Of a DNA stretch of 19,846 bases, positions 12,345-19,675 are shown piece by piece (the first letter of the stretch is position 1; each line of letters opens with the position of its first letter). Made by a program: the position numbers and the translations under genes. The stretch spans positions 1 through 19,846 of the forward strand of contig UQQD01000023.1 in the NCBI GenBank assembly GCA_900543095.1, given 5' to 3'. Origin of the DNA: an uncultured Ruminococcus sp. Lineage in GTDB: Bacteria; Bacillota; Clostridia; Oscillospirales; Acutalibacteraceae. The notes beneath the pieces were generated by a model, which was not told where the DNA came from, made no database searches, and saw nothing but the letters and a program-made list of their open reading frames with translations.

Positions 12345-14957
12345 ATGAAAAATCCTTATCAGCTTTCAAAATCAGAGGTGCTGGAACAACTCGGCGTAAC
12401 GAGCGACGGTCACACCTCGGAAAAAGCCGAAGAGCTTTTGCAAAAAAACGGCAGGAATGTTTTGCAGGAAACAAAAAAACAATCGGCGTTTATGGTGTTT
12501 TTAAGTCAATTTGCCGACCTGCTTGTAATAATACTGATTATAGCGGCAATTATCTCAATTTTTTCGGGCAATCTTGAAAGCACTATAGTTATTTTTGCAG
12601 TTATTACGATGAATGCGATATTGGGTACTGTTCAGCACATCAAAGCAGAAAAATCGCTCGAAAGCCTTAAATCGCTGTCATCGCCGAGTGCAAAAGTAAT
12701 TCGTGACGGGCAAAAAATTGAGATTGACTCAAAGGACGTTGTTGAGGGCGATATTATCGTTTTGGAAGCAGGAGACCTTGTTGTTGCCGACGGAAGAATA
12801 ATCAACAATTATTCTCTGCAAGTCAACGAAAGCTCGCTTACAGGCGAATCAACGAACGTTGACAAAAGCGAAGACGTTATATCAGGTGAAGTTGTGCTTG
12901 CCGACAGGACTAATATGGTATATTCGGGCAGTCTTGTCACCTACGGCAGGGCGATAGTCGCCGTCACGGCAACGGGAATGAACACCGAGATAGGTAAAAT
13001 TGCCGAGCTTATGAATTCGGCAAAGGAAAAGAAAACTCCGCTTCAGCAAAGCCTTGACAAGTTTTCGAGCCGACTTGCAATAATCATTATGATAATAAGC
13101 GCCGTTGTGTTCGGACTTAACCTGTGGCAGGCAGGAACAATCAATCAGGACACAATACTTAATGCGCTGATGTTTGCGGTTGCGCTTGCAGTTGCCGCAA
13201 TTCCCGAAGCGCTTGGTTCAATCGTCACTATCGTTCAGGCTATGGGAACTCAGAAAATGGCAAAGGAAAACGCCGTTATCAAAGATTTAAAGGCGGTTGA
13301 GAGCCTTGGATGCGTTTCGGTCATCTGTTCCGACAAAACAGGTACGCTGACCCAGAACAAAATGACCGTTCAGAAAATATACATCAACGGCGAAAGTATT
13401 ATTGAAGAACAGCTTGATATGAATATCGAAAGTCACCGTCATCTGCTCTATGATATGGTGCTAAACAACGATTCAAGCATAGTTGACGGAAAAGGTATCG
13501 GCGACCCTACGGAATACGCCCTGCTTGAAACCTTTAGGAACATCGGCTTTGACGAAAACACAATAAGATACGGACTGAAAAGAATTGAAGAAGTTCCGTT
13601 TGACTCCGACCGAAAGATGATGAGTTCAAAGTATCAAATGCACGGCGTTCCGCATATTCTCACAAAGGGTGCGCTCGACGTTATCCTTGAAAGGTGCATA
13701 AAAATCGCAACAAAGGACGGAGTACGCAAAATCACCGACGATGACAAAAAATCCATTCTTGAGCAGAACAAAAAATACTCCGAAAGCGGACTCAGAGTTC
13801 TGACATTTGCATACAAGGAATCAGATGAGGAACTTAACGTTGACACGGAATACGACTATATTTTCCTCGGTCTTGTCGCTATGATAGATCCGCCGAGAGA
13901 GGAATCAAAGCAAGCTGTCGCAGACGCAATAAGAGCCGGCATAAAGCCCGTTATGATAACAGGCGACCACAAGATAACTGCGTCGGCGATTGCAAAACAG
14001 ATAGGAATTATGCGTGAGGGTGACCTTGCGGTTACAGGGCTTGAGCTTGACGCAATGAGCGACGAAGAGCTCGATAAAAAGATTGAAAAAATCTCGGTTT
14101 ATGCTCGTGTATCACCCGAAAATAAAATACGAATTGTTGAAGCCTGGCAAAGAAAGGGCAACATTGTTTCTATGACGGGCGACGGCGTAAACGACGCCCC
14201 TGCGCTCAAAAAAGCCGACATCGGCGTAGCAATGGGCATTACGGGAACAGAGGTTTCAAAGGACGCCGCCTCAATGATTTTGCAGGACGACAACTTTGCA
14301 ACCATAATCAAAGCGGTAGCAAACGGACGAAACGTTTACCGCAACATCAAAAACGCAATTTTGTTTTTGCTATCGGGCAATATGGCAGGAATATTTGCGG
14401 TGCTTTATACATCGCTTATGTCGCTTCCGATACCGTTTGAGCCTGTGCATCTGCTGTTTATCAACCTCCTGACCGATTCTTTGCCTGCTATCGCAATAGG
14501 TATGGAAAAACCCGAAAAAGACCTTCTGTCGCAAAAGCCCCGTGACCCGAAGCAGGGAATTTTGAGCAAGGATTTTGTCTGTCTTATGTTCGGTCAGGGT
14601 GCATTGATTGCTTTGTCAACTATAATTGCATTTTATATCGGATTGCAGGTAAACGCCGCAACGGCAAGCACAATGGCTTTTTCAACACTAACGCTTGCAC
14701 GGCTGTTCCACGGCTTTAACTGCCGCAGTAAGCACTCGGTATTCAGGCTGGGACTGACCTCCAACTATTACAGTATCGCCGCATTTTTGGCAGGCGTATT
14801 CTTCCTTTCATTCGTACTTTTTGTACCGTTTATGCAGCCGCTTTTCAGCGTTGAAATACTCACCTCAGCACAAGTCGGTTATATCGGACTTTTGGCGTTT
14901 ATCCCGACAGTCGTTATTCAATTAATAAAGGTCATCGCCGAAAAAATAAAAAAATAA
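12345..14957 (+). CDS. P-type cation ATPase, probable Mn2+ exporter (YoaB/PMCA-like)
   Basis: An ATP-driven cation pump of the inner membrane, 870 residues, full length. TTGGAGG stands 8 bp before the ATG. Cation ATPase N-terminal domain at about 5-70; membrane helices at about 50-72, 78-97, 243-262 and 272-300, and a C-terminal bundle from about 680. Actuator motif TGES (166-169), transmembrane-4 motif PEAL (287-290), phosphorylation site DKTGTLT with Asp330, nucleotide-domain KGA (441-443), TGDH (539-542) and hinge TGDGVND (611-617). The sequence resembles calcium ATPases, but SERCA-type pumps have PEGLP where this has PEALGS. Pumps of the L. lactis YoaB / pneumococcal MgtA kind, described as Mn2+ exporters under yybP-ykoY control, share that context. 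The riboswitch makes Mn2+ export the best assignment; Ca2+ transport cannot be excluded. Confidence 0.9.
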   Translation: MKNPYQLSKSEVLEQLGVTSDGHTSEKAEELLQKNGRNVLQETKKQSAFMVFLSQFADLLVIILIIAAIISIFSGNLESTIVIFAVITMNAILGTVQHIKAEKSLESLKSLSSPSAKVIRDGQKIEIDSKDVVEGDIIVLEAGDLVVADGRIINNYSLQVNESSLTGESTNVDKSEDVISGEVVLADRTNMVYSGSLVTYGRAIVAVTATGMNTEIGKIAELMNSAKEKKTPLQQSLDKFSSRLAIIIMIISAVVFGLNLWQAGTINQDTILNALMFAVALAVAAIPEALGSIVTIVQAMGTQKMAKENAVIKDLKAVESLGCVSVICSDKTGTLTQNKMTVQKIYINGESIIEEQLDMNIESHRHLLYDMVLNNDSSIVDGKGIGDPTEYALLETFRNIGFDENTIRYGLKRIEEVPFDSDRKMMSSKYQMHGVPHILTKGALDVILERCIKIATKDGVRKITDDDKKSILEQNKKYSESGLRVLTFAYKESDEELNVDTEYDYIFLGLVAMIDPPREESKQAVADAIRAGIKPVMITGDHKITASAIAKQIGIMREGDLAVTGLELDAMSDEELDKKIEKISVYARVSPENKIRIVEAWQRKGNIVSMTGDGVNDAPALKKADIGVAMGITGTEVSKDAASMILQDDNFATIIKAVANGRNVYRNIKNAILFLLSGNMAGIFAVLYTSLMSLPIPFEPVHLLFINLLTDSLPAIAIGMEKPEKDLLSQKPRDPKQGILSKDFVCLMFGQGALIALSTIIAFYIGLQVNAATASTMAFSTLTLARLFHGFNCRSKHSVFRLGLTSNYYSIAAFLAGVFFLSFVLFVPFMQPLFSVEILTSAQVGYIGLLAFIPTVVIQLIKVIAEKIKK

Positions 14958-14966
14958 CCTATACAA

Positions 14967-15000
14967 AAATGCTCCCCTTTTCTTCGGGGAGCATTTACTT
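14967..15000 (+). terminator. Intrinsic terminator after the ATPase
   Basis: A perfect 11-bp stem AAATGCTCCCC (14967-14977) / GGGGAGCATTT (14986-14996), then ACTT. Confidence 0.8.
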
Positions 15001-15062
15001 CGGAAAATATGTGATATTTTATAACTTTTCGTTTTTATATCAAAGCCGTAAATCAAACATCA

Positions 15063-15155
15063 TTAGTCCAAGCTTTCTTCCTGCCCTATGCTTCCAATAT
15101 AGGAATAATCGCCTGCAATGTACTTTTGAATCAAAGTTACATCGGTATTTTTAAA
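15063..15155 (-). pseudogene. Dockerin remnant (half of a dockerin, no start)
   Basis: On the minus strand the frame between an upstream TAA and the TAA at 15065-15063 reads NTDVTLIQKYIAGDYSYIGS followed by IGQEESLD. DVTLIQKYIAGDY is the F-hand helix of a type I dockerin repeat, like ATLIQKYLA in the dockerin protein at 3344. Only the end of one repeat is left, with an in-frame stop just upstream and no start or ribosome binding site. It is the relic of a lost dockerin gene in the 387-bp gap 14958-15344. The rest of that gap holds the ATPase terminator, the hairpin at 15194 and upstream sequence of the XRE gene. Confidence 0.6.
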
Positions 15156-15193
15156 TTAATTAAAATCTCGGTGTTTGGCTTAAAATATACGCT

Positions 15194-15232
15194 CACACCG
15201 AACCGCCGCACTCGTTTTGTGCCGCAGGTGTG
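15194..15232. other. Compound hairpin in the intergenic gap
   Basis: CACACC (15194-15199) pairs with GGTGTG (15227-15232), enclosing an inner imperfect stem GCCGCAC / GTGCCGC. There is no T tract on either side, so it is not a clear terminator. The strand in use is unknown. Confidence 0.4.
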
Positions 15233-15344
15233 CCGAATAATTGCACTTTGATTATAACACGCTTACTAACAGAGAGCAAGTGCTTATTATTAAGTTATTT
15301 ATATTTTTTGTTAGATAGGTTATGCTTTTTGTGGGTGATAAGAT

Positions 15345-15596
15345 ATGTCTAAAGCAAAAGCAATTTCGGCAAACAACGCCGAAAAGTATGTACAGCTCGG
15401 TTTGAACATCGCATATTTCAGAAAGCTGAGGGGATATACTCAGGAGGAGCTTGCCGAAATGGTTGACATCAGCCGCTCACACCTCAGCGCCATTGAAGCA
15501 CCCAACATCATAAAAGCGTTTTCCATTGAACTGTTGTTTAACATTGCCGACGCCCTGCAAATTGATAGCTACAAGCTGTTGGTTTTTAAAGAATAG
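15345..15596 (+). CDS. Small XRE-family (HTH_3) transcription regulator
   Basis: A DNA-binding protein of 83 residues with a single helix-turn-helix domain and no sensor. Domain at about 16-75: LGLNIAYFRKLRGYTQEELA, then EMVDISRSHLSAIEAPNI, where TQEELAEMVDISRSHLSAIE is the classic helix 2 - turn - recognition helix. It ends SYKLLVFKE. Ribosome binding site GGGTGAT upstream of the ATG at 15345. It stands alone between the ATPase and pyrophosphatase with its own terminator. Targets are unknown; it resembles small antirepressor or conjugative-element regulators, but no mobile element is visible. Confidence 0.85.
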   Translation: MSKAKAISANNAEKYVQLGLNIAYFRKLRGYTQEELAEMVDISRSHLSAIEAPNIIKAFSIELLFNIADALQIDSYKLLVFKE

Positions 15597-15623
15597 TTTT
15601 TCATAAATATCACATATAAATTA

Positions 15624-15664
15624 ATCGGGCGCTGTCTTTTTCTTGACAACGCCCGATGCTTTAT
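15624..15664 (+). terminator. Intrinsic terminator after the XRE gene
   Basis: ATCGGGCG (15624-15631) / CGCCCGAT (15650-15657), with an inner GTC/GAC pairing, then GCTTTATTT. Confidence 0.8.
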
Positions 15665-15669
15665 TTATA

Positions 15670-15720
15670 ATCTAAGTGTAGTATTGCTCCGATTTAAATC
15701 TAAGTGAAATTCGATTTAAA
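15670..15720 (+). repeat. Two-part direct repeat upstream of the pyrophosphatase
   Basis: ATCTAAGTG occurs at 15670-15678 and 15698-15706; CGATTTAAA occurs at 15690-15698 and 15712-15720. The block (first word, gap, second word) is thus present twice with gaps of 11 and 5 bp. It lies in the promoter region of the next gene and may be a duplicated regulator site. Confidence 0.45.
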
Positions 15721-15750
15721 CCTGATCATAATTAAACGGAGGGTTAATGT

Positions 15751-16287
15751 ATGAACATATGGCACGATATTTCGCCAAAAAGGATTACAAAAGATAAGTT
15801 TTATGCCGTTATTGAAATCTCAAAGGGCGACAAAAACAAATATGAGCTTGACAAGGAAACAGGTCTTTTGAAGCTTGACCGTGTTTTGTTTACGTCCACT
15901 CATTATCCCGCAAACTACGGATTTGTTCCCCGAACCTTTGCCGACGACGGCGATCCGCTTGATGTTTTGGTACTTTGCAGTGAAAACATTCGGCCGATGA
16001 CGCTTGTTGAGTGCAAACCAATCGGCGTGCTTAATATGATTGACAACGACAGCAACGACGAAAAAATCATCGCCGTTCCCGTAAACGATCCGAACTACAA
16101 CTGCTTTGGCGACATAAGCGAACTGCCCAGACATTATTTTGAGGAAATAAAACACTTCTTTCAAGTGTACAAAACGCTCGAAAACGGCAAGGAAACCAGC
16201 GTGACCGAATTTGCCGGAGTTGAAAAAGCAAAGGAAGTTTTGCAAAAATCTATCAACGGTTACATAAGGGATTTTCAGATGGCGTAA
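15751..16287 (+). CDS. ppa: Inorganic pyrophosphatase, family I (soluble)
   Basis: Hydrolyses pyrophosphate to two phosphates with Mg2+ in the cytoplasm, driving biosynthetic reactions. 178 residues, normal for the bacterial family. Active-site landmarks: EISKGDKNKYE (22-32) with Glu22 and Lys30, Arg44 (LDRVLF), HYPANYGFVP (51-60), the signature DDGDPLDVLV (65-74) with metal-binding Asp residues, and MIDNDSNDEKI (96-106). Ribosome binding site GGAGGG, 9 bp before the ATG. Single gene with its own terminator. Its upstream region has duplicated sequence words and a poor promoter match, so its regulation is unclear. Confidence 0.95.
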   Translation: MNIWHDISPKRITKDKFYAVIEISKGDKNKYELDKETGLLKLDRVLFTSTHYPANYGFVPRTFADDGDPLDVLVLCSENIRPMTLVECKPIGVLNMIDNDSNDEKIIAVPVNDPNYNCFGDISELPRHYFEEIKHFFQVYKTLENGKETSVTEFAGVEKAKEVLQKSINGYIRDFQMA

Positions 16288-16302
16288 CCGCACAAAAACT
16301 AA

Positions 16303-16330
16303 GGGCGAACGGTGTTCGCCCATAATTTTA
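16303..16330 (+). terminator. Intrinsic terminator after ppa
   Basis: GGGCGAAC (16303-16310), loop GGT, GTTCGCCC (16314-16321), then ATAATTTT. Confidence 0.8.
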
Positions 16331-16345
16331 ATCGGTATATTAGGA

Positions 16346-16552
16346 TTACAGCTTAAAATCCTCGGCAGTGTATGTACCGTGGAGCGTTATCGACTTTGGC
16401 TCACGCATAAGCGGATCATAATCAAACGATCTGCATTTGCCGTTTTTTATCTGCTTTGACTTTGAACATACAACTGCATATCCGTCAGACAAAGCATTTT
16501 TGCAATATGTACAGCTTGGCGGAATGCGATTTCCGAAAAGCTTGTTTTTCAT
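16346..16552 (-). CDS. Small four-cysteine protein, probably zinc-binding
   Basis: 68 residues; AAGAGGTG lies upstream of the ATG and a strong promoter lies further upstream. Cys14-x2-Cys17 (PPSCTYCKNA) plus Cys29 and Cys40 (VVCSKSKQIKNGKCRSFDYD) could form one Zn-ribbon-like site. The basic middle and the C-terminal DYDPLMREPKS are of a type I have seen in small uncharacterised Firmicute proteins. No signal peptide. It is expressed alone, divergent from PgeF. Function unknown. Confidence 0.75.
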   Translation of the reverse strand: MKNKLFGNRIPPSCTYCKNALSDGYAVVCSKSKQIKNGKCRSFDYDPLMREPKSITLHGTYTAEDFKL

Positions 16553-16575
16553 ACAATCACCTCTTGTTCCTCTAA

Positions 16576-16604
16576 ATTATAACATTCGTGTTTGTCAGTT
16601 TCAA
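16576..16604 (-). promoter_or_regulatory. sigma-A promoter for the four-Cys protein
   Basis: Minus strand TTGAAA (16604-16599), 17 bp, TATAAT (16581-16576). Confidence 0.78.
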
Positions 16605-16632
16605 GTAAAATATATTATCGGAGGCTTTTATT

Positions 16633-17463
16633 TTGAATTTTTCATCAAATGTTATGACGCTCAACAACCCCGACAGCGTTCCATATCTCACTTATAATTC
16701 CCTGTCGGAAATCAGTTTTATCAACCACGCCTTTTCAACGCGCCTCGGCGGAGTGTCAAAAGGTGAATTCACTTCAATGAATATGGCATTTAACAGAGGC
16801 GACGAGCCCGAAGCAGTTACCGAAAATTACAAACGGCTGTGCAAAAGCGCAGGCTTTGATTTTGAAAGTCTGACTGCCTCTTCTCAGGATCATCACACGT
16901 TTGTGCGTGCCGTCACACGCAAAAATATCGGAGTCGGAATATACAAGCCAAAGGACATTGAAAGCGTTGACGCAATAATCACAAACGAGAAAGGCGTTAC
17001 GCTTGTAACATACTACGCCGACTGCACGCCGCTGTTTTTTGTTGACGTTAAAAACAAAGCTATCGGGCTTGCTCACGCAGGCTGGAGAGGAACGGTTGGC
17101 AGAATAGGCGAAAAGACAGTTAAAAAAATGCACGAGCTTTACGGCACAGATCCGAGCAACATAATAGCGGCAATCGGGCCTGCCATATCGGCTTGCTGTT
17201 ACGAGGTTGACAAACCGTGTGCAGACAATTTTATTGCGCTTGACGGACTTGACAACAGCAAATTCGTGTTCCCTAAGGGCGACGGAAAATATATGATAGA
17301 TTTGCTTGAAACAAACCGTCAGATTCTTATAAATTCGGGAGTTCAGCCCAAAAACATCACGGTTTCCGACATTTGTACAAACTGCAACAGCGAGCTTTTG
17401 TGGAGTCACCGTGCAACAAAGGGACATAGAGGAACAATGAGCGCATTTATGTGCATTAAATAA
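16633..17463 (+). CDS. pgeF: PgeF/YfiH-type polyphenol oxidase (laccase) domain protein
   Basis: This family (YfiH, YlmD, PgeF, human FAMIN relatives) is annotated as laccase but characterised members are purine nucleoside phosphorylases/adenosine deaminases, and PgeF corrects wrong residues in peptidoglycan. TTG start at 16633, with CGGAGG 9 bp upstream. 276 residues. The zinc ligands of the family are visible: His in SSQDHHT (87 or 88), Cys131 in YYADCTPLFF and His148 in LAHAGWRGT. Other landmarks are HAFSTRLGGVSKG (32-44), AIGPAISACCYEV and SHRATKGHRG near the end. Cytoplasmic, no signal peptide. No cell-wall operon context here. Confidence 0.9.
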   Translation: MNFSSNVMTLNNPDSVPYLTYNSLSEISFINHAFSTRLGGVSKGEFTSMNMAFNRGDEPEAVTENYKRLCKSAGFDFESLTASSQDHHTFVRAVTRKNIGVGIYKPKDIESVDAIITNEKGVTLVTYYADCTPLFFVDVKNKAIGLAHAGWRGTVGRIGEKTVKKMHELYGTDPSNIIAAIGPAISACCYEVDKPCADNFIALDGLDNSKFVFPKGDGKYMIDLLETNRQILINSGVQPKNITVSDICTNCNSELLWSHRATKGHRGTMSAFMCIK

Positions 17464-17480
17464 TTAACGTAGGTCACCAC

Positions 17481-17509
17481 TTGAATACCTACTAAATATA
17501 TGGTATTAT
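17481..17509 (+). promoter_or_regulatory. Promoter of the Rrf2 gene with an embedded palindrome (likely autoregulation)
   Basis: TTGAAT (17481-17486), 17 bp, TATTAT (17504-17509). AATACC (17484-17489) and GGTATT (17502-17507) are inverted copies with a 12-bp centre, spanning from the -35 to the -10 box. A protein bound there would block RNA polymerase; Rrf2 regulators such as IscR commonly repress themselves this way. Confidence 0.65.
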
Positions 17510-17528
17510 TAAATAAGAGGTGTAACAA

Positions 17529-17966
17529 ATGAAAATTTCAACAAAAGGACGTTATGCTCTGCGTATGCTGCTGGACCTTGCACAACATCAGGAAAACGGC
17601 TACATTGCGCTTAAGGACATTGCAAAACGTCAGGGAATATCAAAAAAATATCTTGAACAAATAATACCCATACTTAACAAATCGGACGTCCTCACCGCAA
17701 ATCGAGGCTATCAGGGCGGCTACAGACTTGCAAAGGCACCGAGCAAATATACGGTAGGCGAAATTTTGCGGCTTACCGAGGGCAGTTTGTCCCCCGTTGC
17801 GTGTCTTGACCACGATCCGATTGAATGTGACAGATGCGATGACTGTATGACGCTTCCTGTCTGGAAAGGGCTGGATAAGGTCATTAACGAATATCTTGAC
17901 GGCATTACTTTGCAGGATATTATTGATCAACAGCGAGAAAAATACGCAAACGATTATGTTATCTGA
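17529..17966 (+). CDS. Rrf2-family regulator with IscR-like cysteines
   Basis: A winged-helix transcription regulator, 145 residues. It starts MKISTKGRYALRMLLDLAQH, the standard Rrf2 opening, followed by the recognition region LKDIAKRQGISKKYLEQIIP (28-47) and the wing RGYQGGYRLA (59-68). Cys92, Cys100, Cys103 and Cys106 lie in the loop where IscR binds its [2Fe-2S] cluster (Cys92, 98, 104 and His107 in E. coli); the spacing is slightly longer, so cluster binding is likely but unproven. Ribosome binding site AAGAGGTG. No isc/suf genes follow; the neighbours are PgeF and, convergently, the NusG-II/Gx pair. It could equally be a cysteine-metabolism (CymR-like) or redox regulator. Confidence 0.9.
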   Translation: MKISTKGRYALRMLLDLAQHQENGYIALKDIAKRQGISKKYLEQIIPILNKSDVLTANRGYQGGYRLAKAPSKYTVGEILRLTEGSLSPVACLDHDPIECDRCDDCMTLPVWKGLDKVINEYLDGITLQDIIDQQREKYANDYVI

Positions 17967-17997
17967 AAAAAGGGCGGTTTAACCGTCCCTTTTTATT
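17965..17997. terminator. Bidirectional terminator between Rrf2 and Gx genes
   Basis: AAAAAAGGGCGGT / ACCGTCCCTTTTT with one bulged T and a TTA loop. A and T runs on both sides give U tracts in either direction. Confidence 0.8.
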
Positions 17998-18009
17998 TGC
18001 AAAAACAGG

Positions 18010-18507
18010 TCAGCCTTCGCTTTTTTTAAGCCTTGCAATAACAAATTGAGCGCACAAGCCCGTAAATAATCCTGCAAGGCATCCCGATACCAGCAAAAAC
18101 GGATAGTACGCAATTATCTGAAACGTCTGCAAGACTATCAGCGCCGCAATCATCTGTCCTGTATTATGCAAAACCGCTCCAAATATGCTTGCTATCCAAA
18201 TGTGTTTTTCATCAATGATTTTTTTCAAAAGCAACATTCCGACAAGGCAAAGCGTACTGCCCGCAAAGCTGTAGATAAGCGCCGTTATGTTGCCGCAAAA
18301 AATTGACGAAAGCAATATTCTGACAAAAACTGTCATAGCGACCTCATATGCCCTGTAATGATATACCGCATAGACGGTTATTATGTTTGCAAGCCCCAGC
18401 TTGATACCGGGAATCGGAAACGGATTTGGAATCTGTTGCTCAACAATAAATATTATAAGTGAAATTCCGCAAAGCATCGCAAGCTCTGCAATTCGTTTTG
18501 CTTTCAT
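18010..18507 (-). CDS. Gx transporter family protein (heptaprenyl diphosphate synthase component I-like)
   Basis: An integral membrane protein, 165 residues. Start at the ATG at 18507 (AGGA just upstream); the longer frame to 18558 lies inside the preceding gene. Five to six hydrophobic segments (about 9-25, 35-50, 55-75, 76-98, 108-130, 133-158) with the family landmarks EQQIPNPFPIPGIKLGLANI (23-42) and GAVLHNTGQM (about 110-119). The database name is historical; enzymatic activity is not supported, and the fold resembles an ECF-type substrate-binding subunit. It follows the NusG-II gene by 4 bp. This pair is, as I recall, linked to flavin transfer and extracellular electron transfer loci (EetA/EetB-like) in Firmicutes; no ApbE or FMN-binding gene is in this window. 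Confidence 0.85.
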   Translation of the reverse strand: MKAKRIAELAMLCGISLIIFIVEQQIPNPFPIPGIKLGLANIITVYAVYHYRAYEVAMTVFVRILLSSIFCGNITALIYSFAGSTLCLVGMLLLKKIIDEKHIWIASIFGAVLHNTGQMIAALIVLQTFQIIAYYPFLLVSGCLAGLFTGLCAQFVIARLKKSEG

Positions 18508-18511
18508 AGTC

Positions 18512-18886
18512 CTACCCTGCCACTGCGTCAATTTCTGAATTATTTTCCGCAAACTCAATCACAAGGTGATTGGGCAGGCACACTATCGGCATAGCAGACG
18601 AGCTGAGCCAGCCCATATGTACACAGGTGTTGTCCGGGCAATCTGCCTTTAAAACACGAATCTTGCCGTCCTTTATCTCAACTGTATTTGTACTGCCGTT
18701 ATAGTCGATGTCAAAGGTTGTGTCTTCGGCTTTGGAAAGGTCAAAGGTATAAAGCACCTTTGAGTCACGAACAATATTGACGGTGTTTTTCTTAGGCAAA
18801 AGCAGCACGACCGCACTGCCGACAATGCCGAGTGCAAAGATTAAGGCGCAAATGCCGATAAGAATTTTATATTTATTCTTTTTCAT
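18512..18886 (-). CDS. NusG domain II-containing membrane-anchored protein
   Basis: 124 residues, starting at the ATG at 18886. Near it is GGATGTG, a moderate ribosome binding site; earlier in-frame codons cross the promoter. One N-terminal membrane helix (about 8-31) is followed by an external NusG_II beta domain. Landmarks are the Cys-containing ADCPDNTCVHMGWLSSSAMP (81-100) and IVCLPNHLVIE (101-111), with Cys83, Cys88 and Cys103; this CPDxxC-HxGW pattern is the family hallmark. It is unrelated in role to transcription factor NusG. First gene of a two-gene operon with the Gx transporter. An electron-transfer or flavin-related role at the outer membrane face is inferred from the family pairing only. 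Confidence 0.85.
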   Translation of the reverse strand: MKKNKYKILIGICALIFALGIVGSAVVLLLPKKNTVNIVRDSKVLYTFDLSKAEDTTFDIDYNGSTNTVEIKDGKIRVLKADCPDNTCVHMGWLSSSAMPIVCLPNHLVIEFAENNSEIDAVAG

Positions 18887-18913
18887 ATTATCACATCCGA
18901 TTTTTATATGTAC

Positions 18914-18942
18914 ATTATAGCGTAACCAAAAAAATATTACAA
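18914..18942 (-). promoter_or_regulatory. sigma-A promoter of the NusG-II/Gx operon
   Basis: Minus strand TTGTAA (18942-18937), 17 bp, TATAAT (18919-18914). Confidence 0.75.
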
Positions 18943-18950
18943 CATTTGTC

Positions 18951-18984
18951 CAAAACAAAACACCCTCGGCTGCTGCTGAGGGTG
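18951..18984 (-). terminator. Intrinsic terminator after the DUF1540 gene
   Basis: Minus strand CACCCTC (18984-18978) / GAGGGTG (18967-18961), followed by TTTTGTTTTGG. It sits just upstream of the NusG-II promoter. Confidence 0.78.
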
Positions 18985-19013
18985 CCTTTTGTGTGAATTC
19001 GGCTATATACCGC

Positions 19014-19184
19014 TTACTTTAACTCAAAGCTGTTGCAGTCAACGCACTGACACTGGGTCGGATGGGGTTCGTGTGTGCCTACCTTGATTTCTTCGAGCGA
19101 GCAGTAGTCCTTATCCTTGTTGTGGTTTTTGCAGCTTACAACAGTGCACTTAATGCACTGATTTGCATAAGAATTGTTTGTCAT
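19014..19184 (-). CDS. DUF1540 cysteine-rich small protein
   Basis: 56 residues; GAGGTG stands 6 bp before the ATG at 19184 (an upstream in-frame extension has no ribosome binding site). Seven Cys (10, 13, 18, 28, 45, 47, 50) with the family pattern QCIKCTVVSCKNH and CSLEEIKVGTHEP, then QCQCVDCNSFE. These give metal-binding or disulfide capacity; DUF1540 proteins are widespread in Clostridia and some are sporulation-linked, with no firm function. Single gene with its own terminator. Divergent from the membrane-anchored protein at 19331; the 146-bp gap between them has no promoter I can defend. Confidence 0.88.
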   Translation of the reverse strand: MTNNSYANQCIKCTVVSCKNHNKDKDYCSLEEIKVGTHEPHPTQCQCVDCNSFELK

Positions 19185-19330
19185 TTTAATCACCTCAAAA
19201 ATTTTTGGATAATACTGATTGCAATGCCTGCAAAATTTTGCGGCGTTGCTGATATTATTTTTGACCGCAAAAGCAAAAATATACTGCACCATTTTCAAAA
19301 ATTAAAATAAAATATATCGAGGTGAATCAT

Positions 19331-19675
19331 ATGGAAACTGTTTCGGCTGTTTTGCTTGTGGTGTTTGCGGTAATCGGCGTGATTGCGCTGATAAGAGAGA
19401 TCTCGTTTTATTTGCTCAGGTACAAAACCAACGAGTCTGTTATGTTTGTCACTCCGATAAGCGGAAAATGTGAGGACGCAGAAATGATTCTGCGAAGCGC
19501 AGCGTCAAAGGTCAAGTGGATCAGCAGAGGAAAACACGACTATGTGATTTGCCTTGACTGCGATATGGACGATGAAACCAAAAGAATTTGTGAGAACATC
19601 TGCAAGGAATACGGCTTTGCAAAGCTGATGTCAAAAAACGAATTTTTTGAAAAGTTTAACAAACCTGCCCGATAA
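19331..19675 (+). CDS. Small membrane-anchored protein of unknown function
   Basis: 114 residues. Start at the ATG at 19331, with GAGGTG 6 bp upstream; an in-frame GTG at 19322 is part of that ribosome binding site. An N-terminal membrane helix (about 2-27) is followed by a positively flanked juncture (LLRYKTNES) and a cytoplasmic alpha/beta domain: MFVTPISGKCEDAEMILRSA, then KHDYVICLDCDMDDETKRIC and KEYGFAKLMSKNEFF. Cys residues in GKCED, CLDCD, RICENICK may be chance or metal-related. I recognise no family. The stop codon lies in the loop of its own terminator hairpin. Confidence 0.75.
   Translation: METVSAVLLVVFAVIGVIALIREISFYLLRYKTNESVMFVTPISGKCEDAEMILRSAASKVKWISRGKHDYVICLDCDMDDETKRICENICKEYGFAKLMSKNEFFEKFNKPAR

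Noticed and set aside
12345..14957. Plain Ca2+-ATPase annotation
   Set aside because: The manganese riboswitch with a matching terminator directly upstream and the changed helix-4 motif favour Mn2+, though Ca2+ is not excluded.
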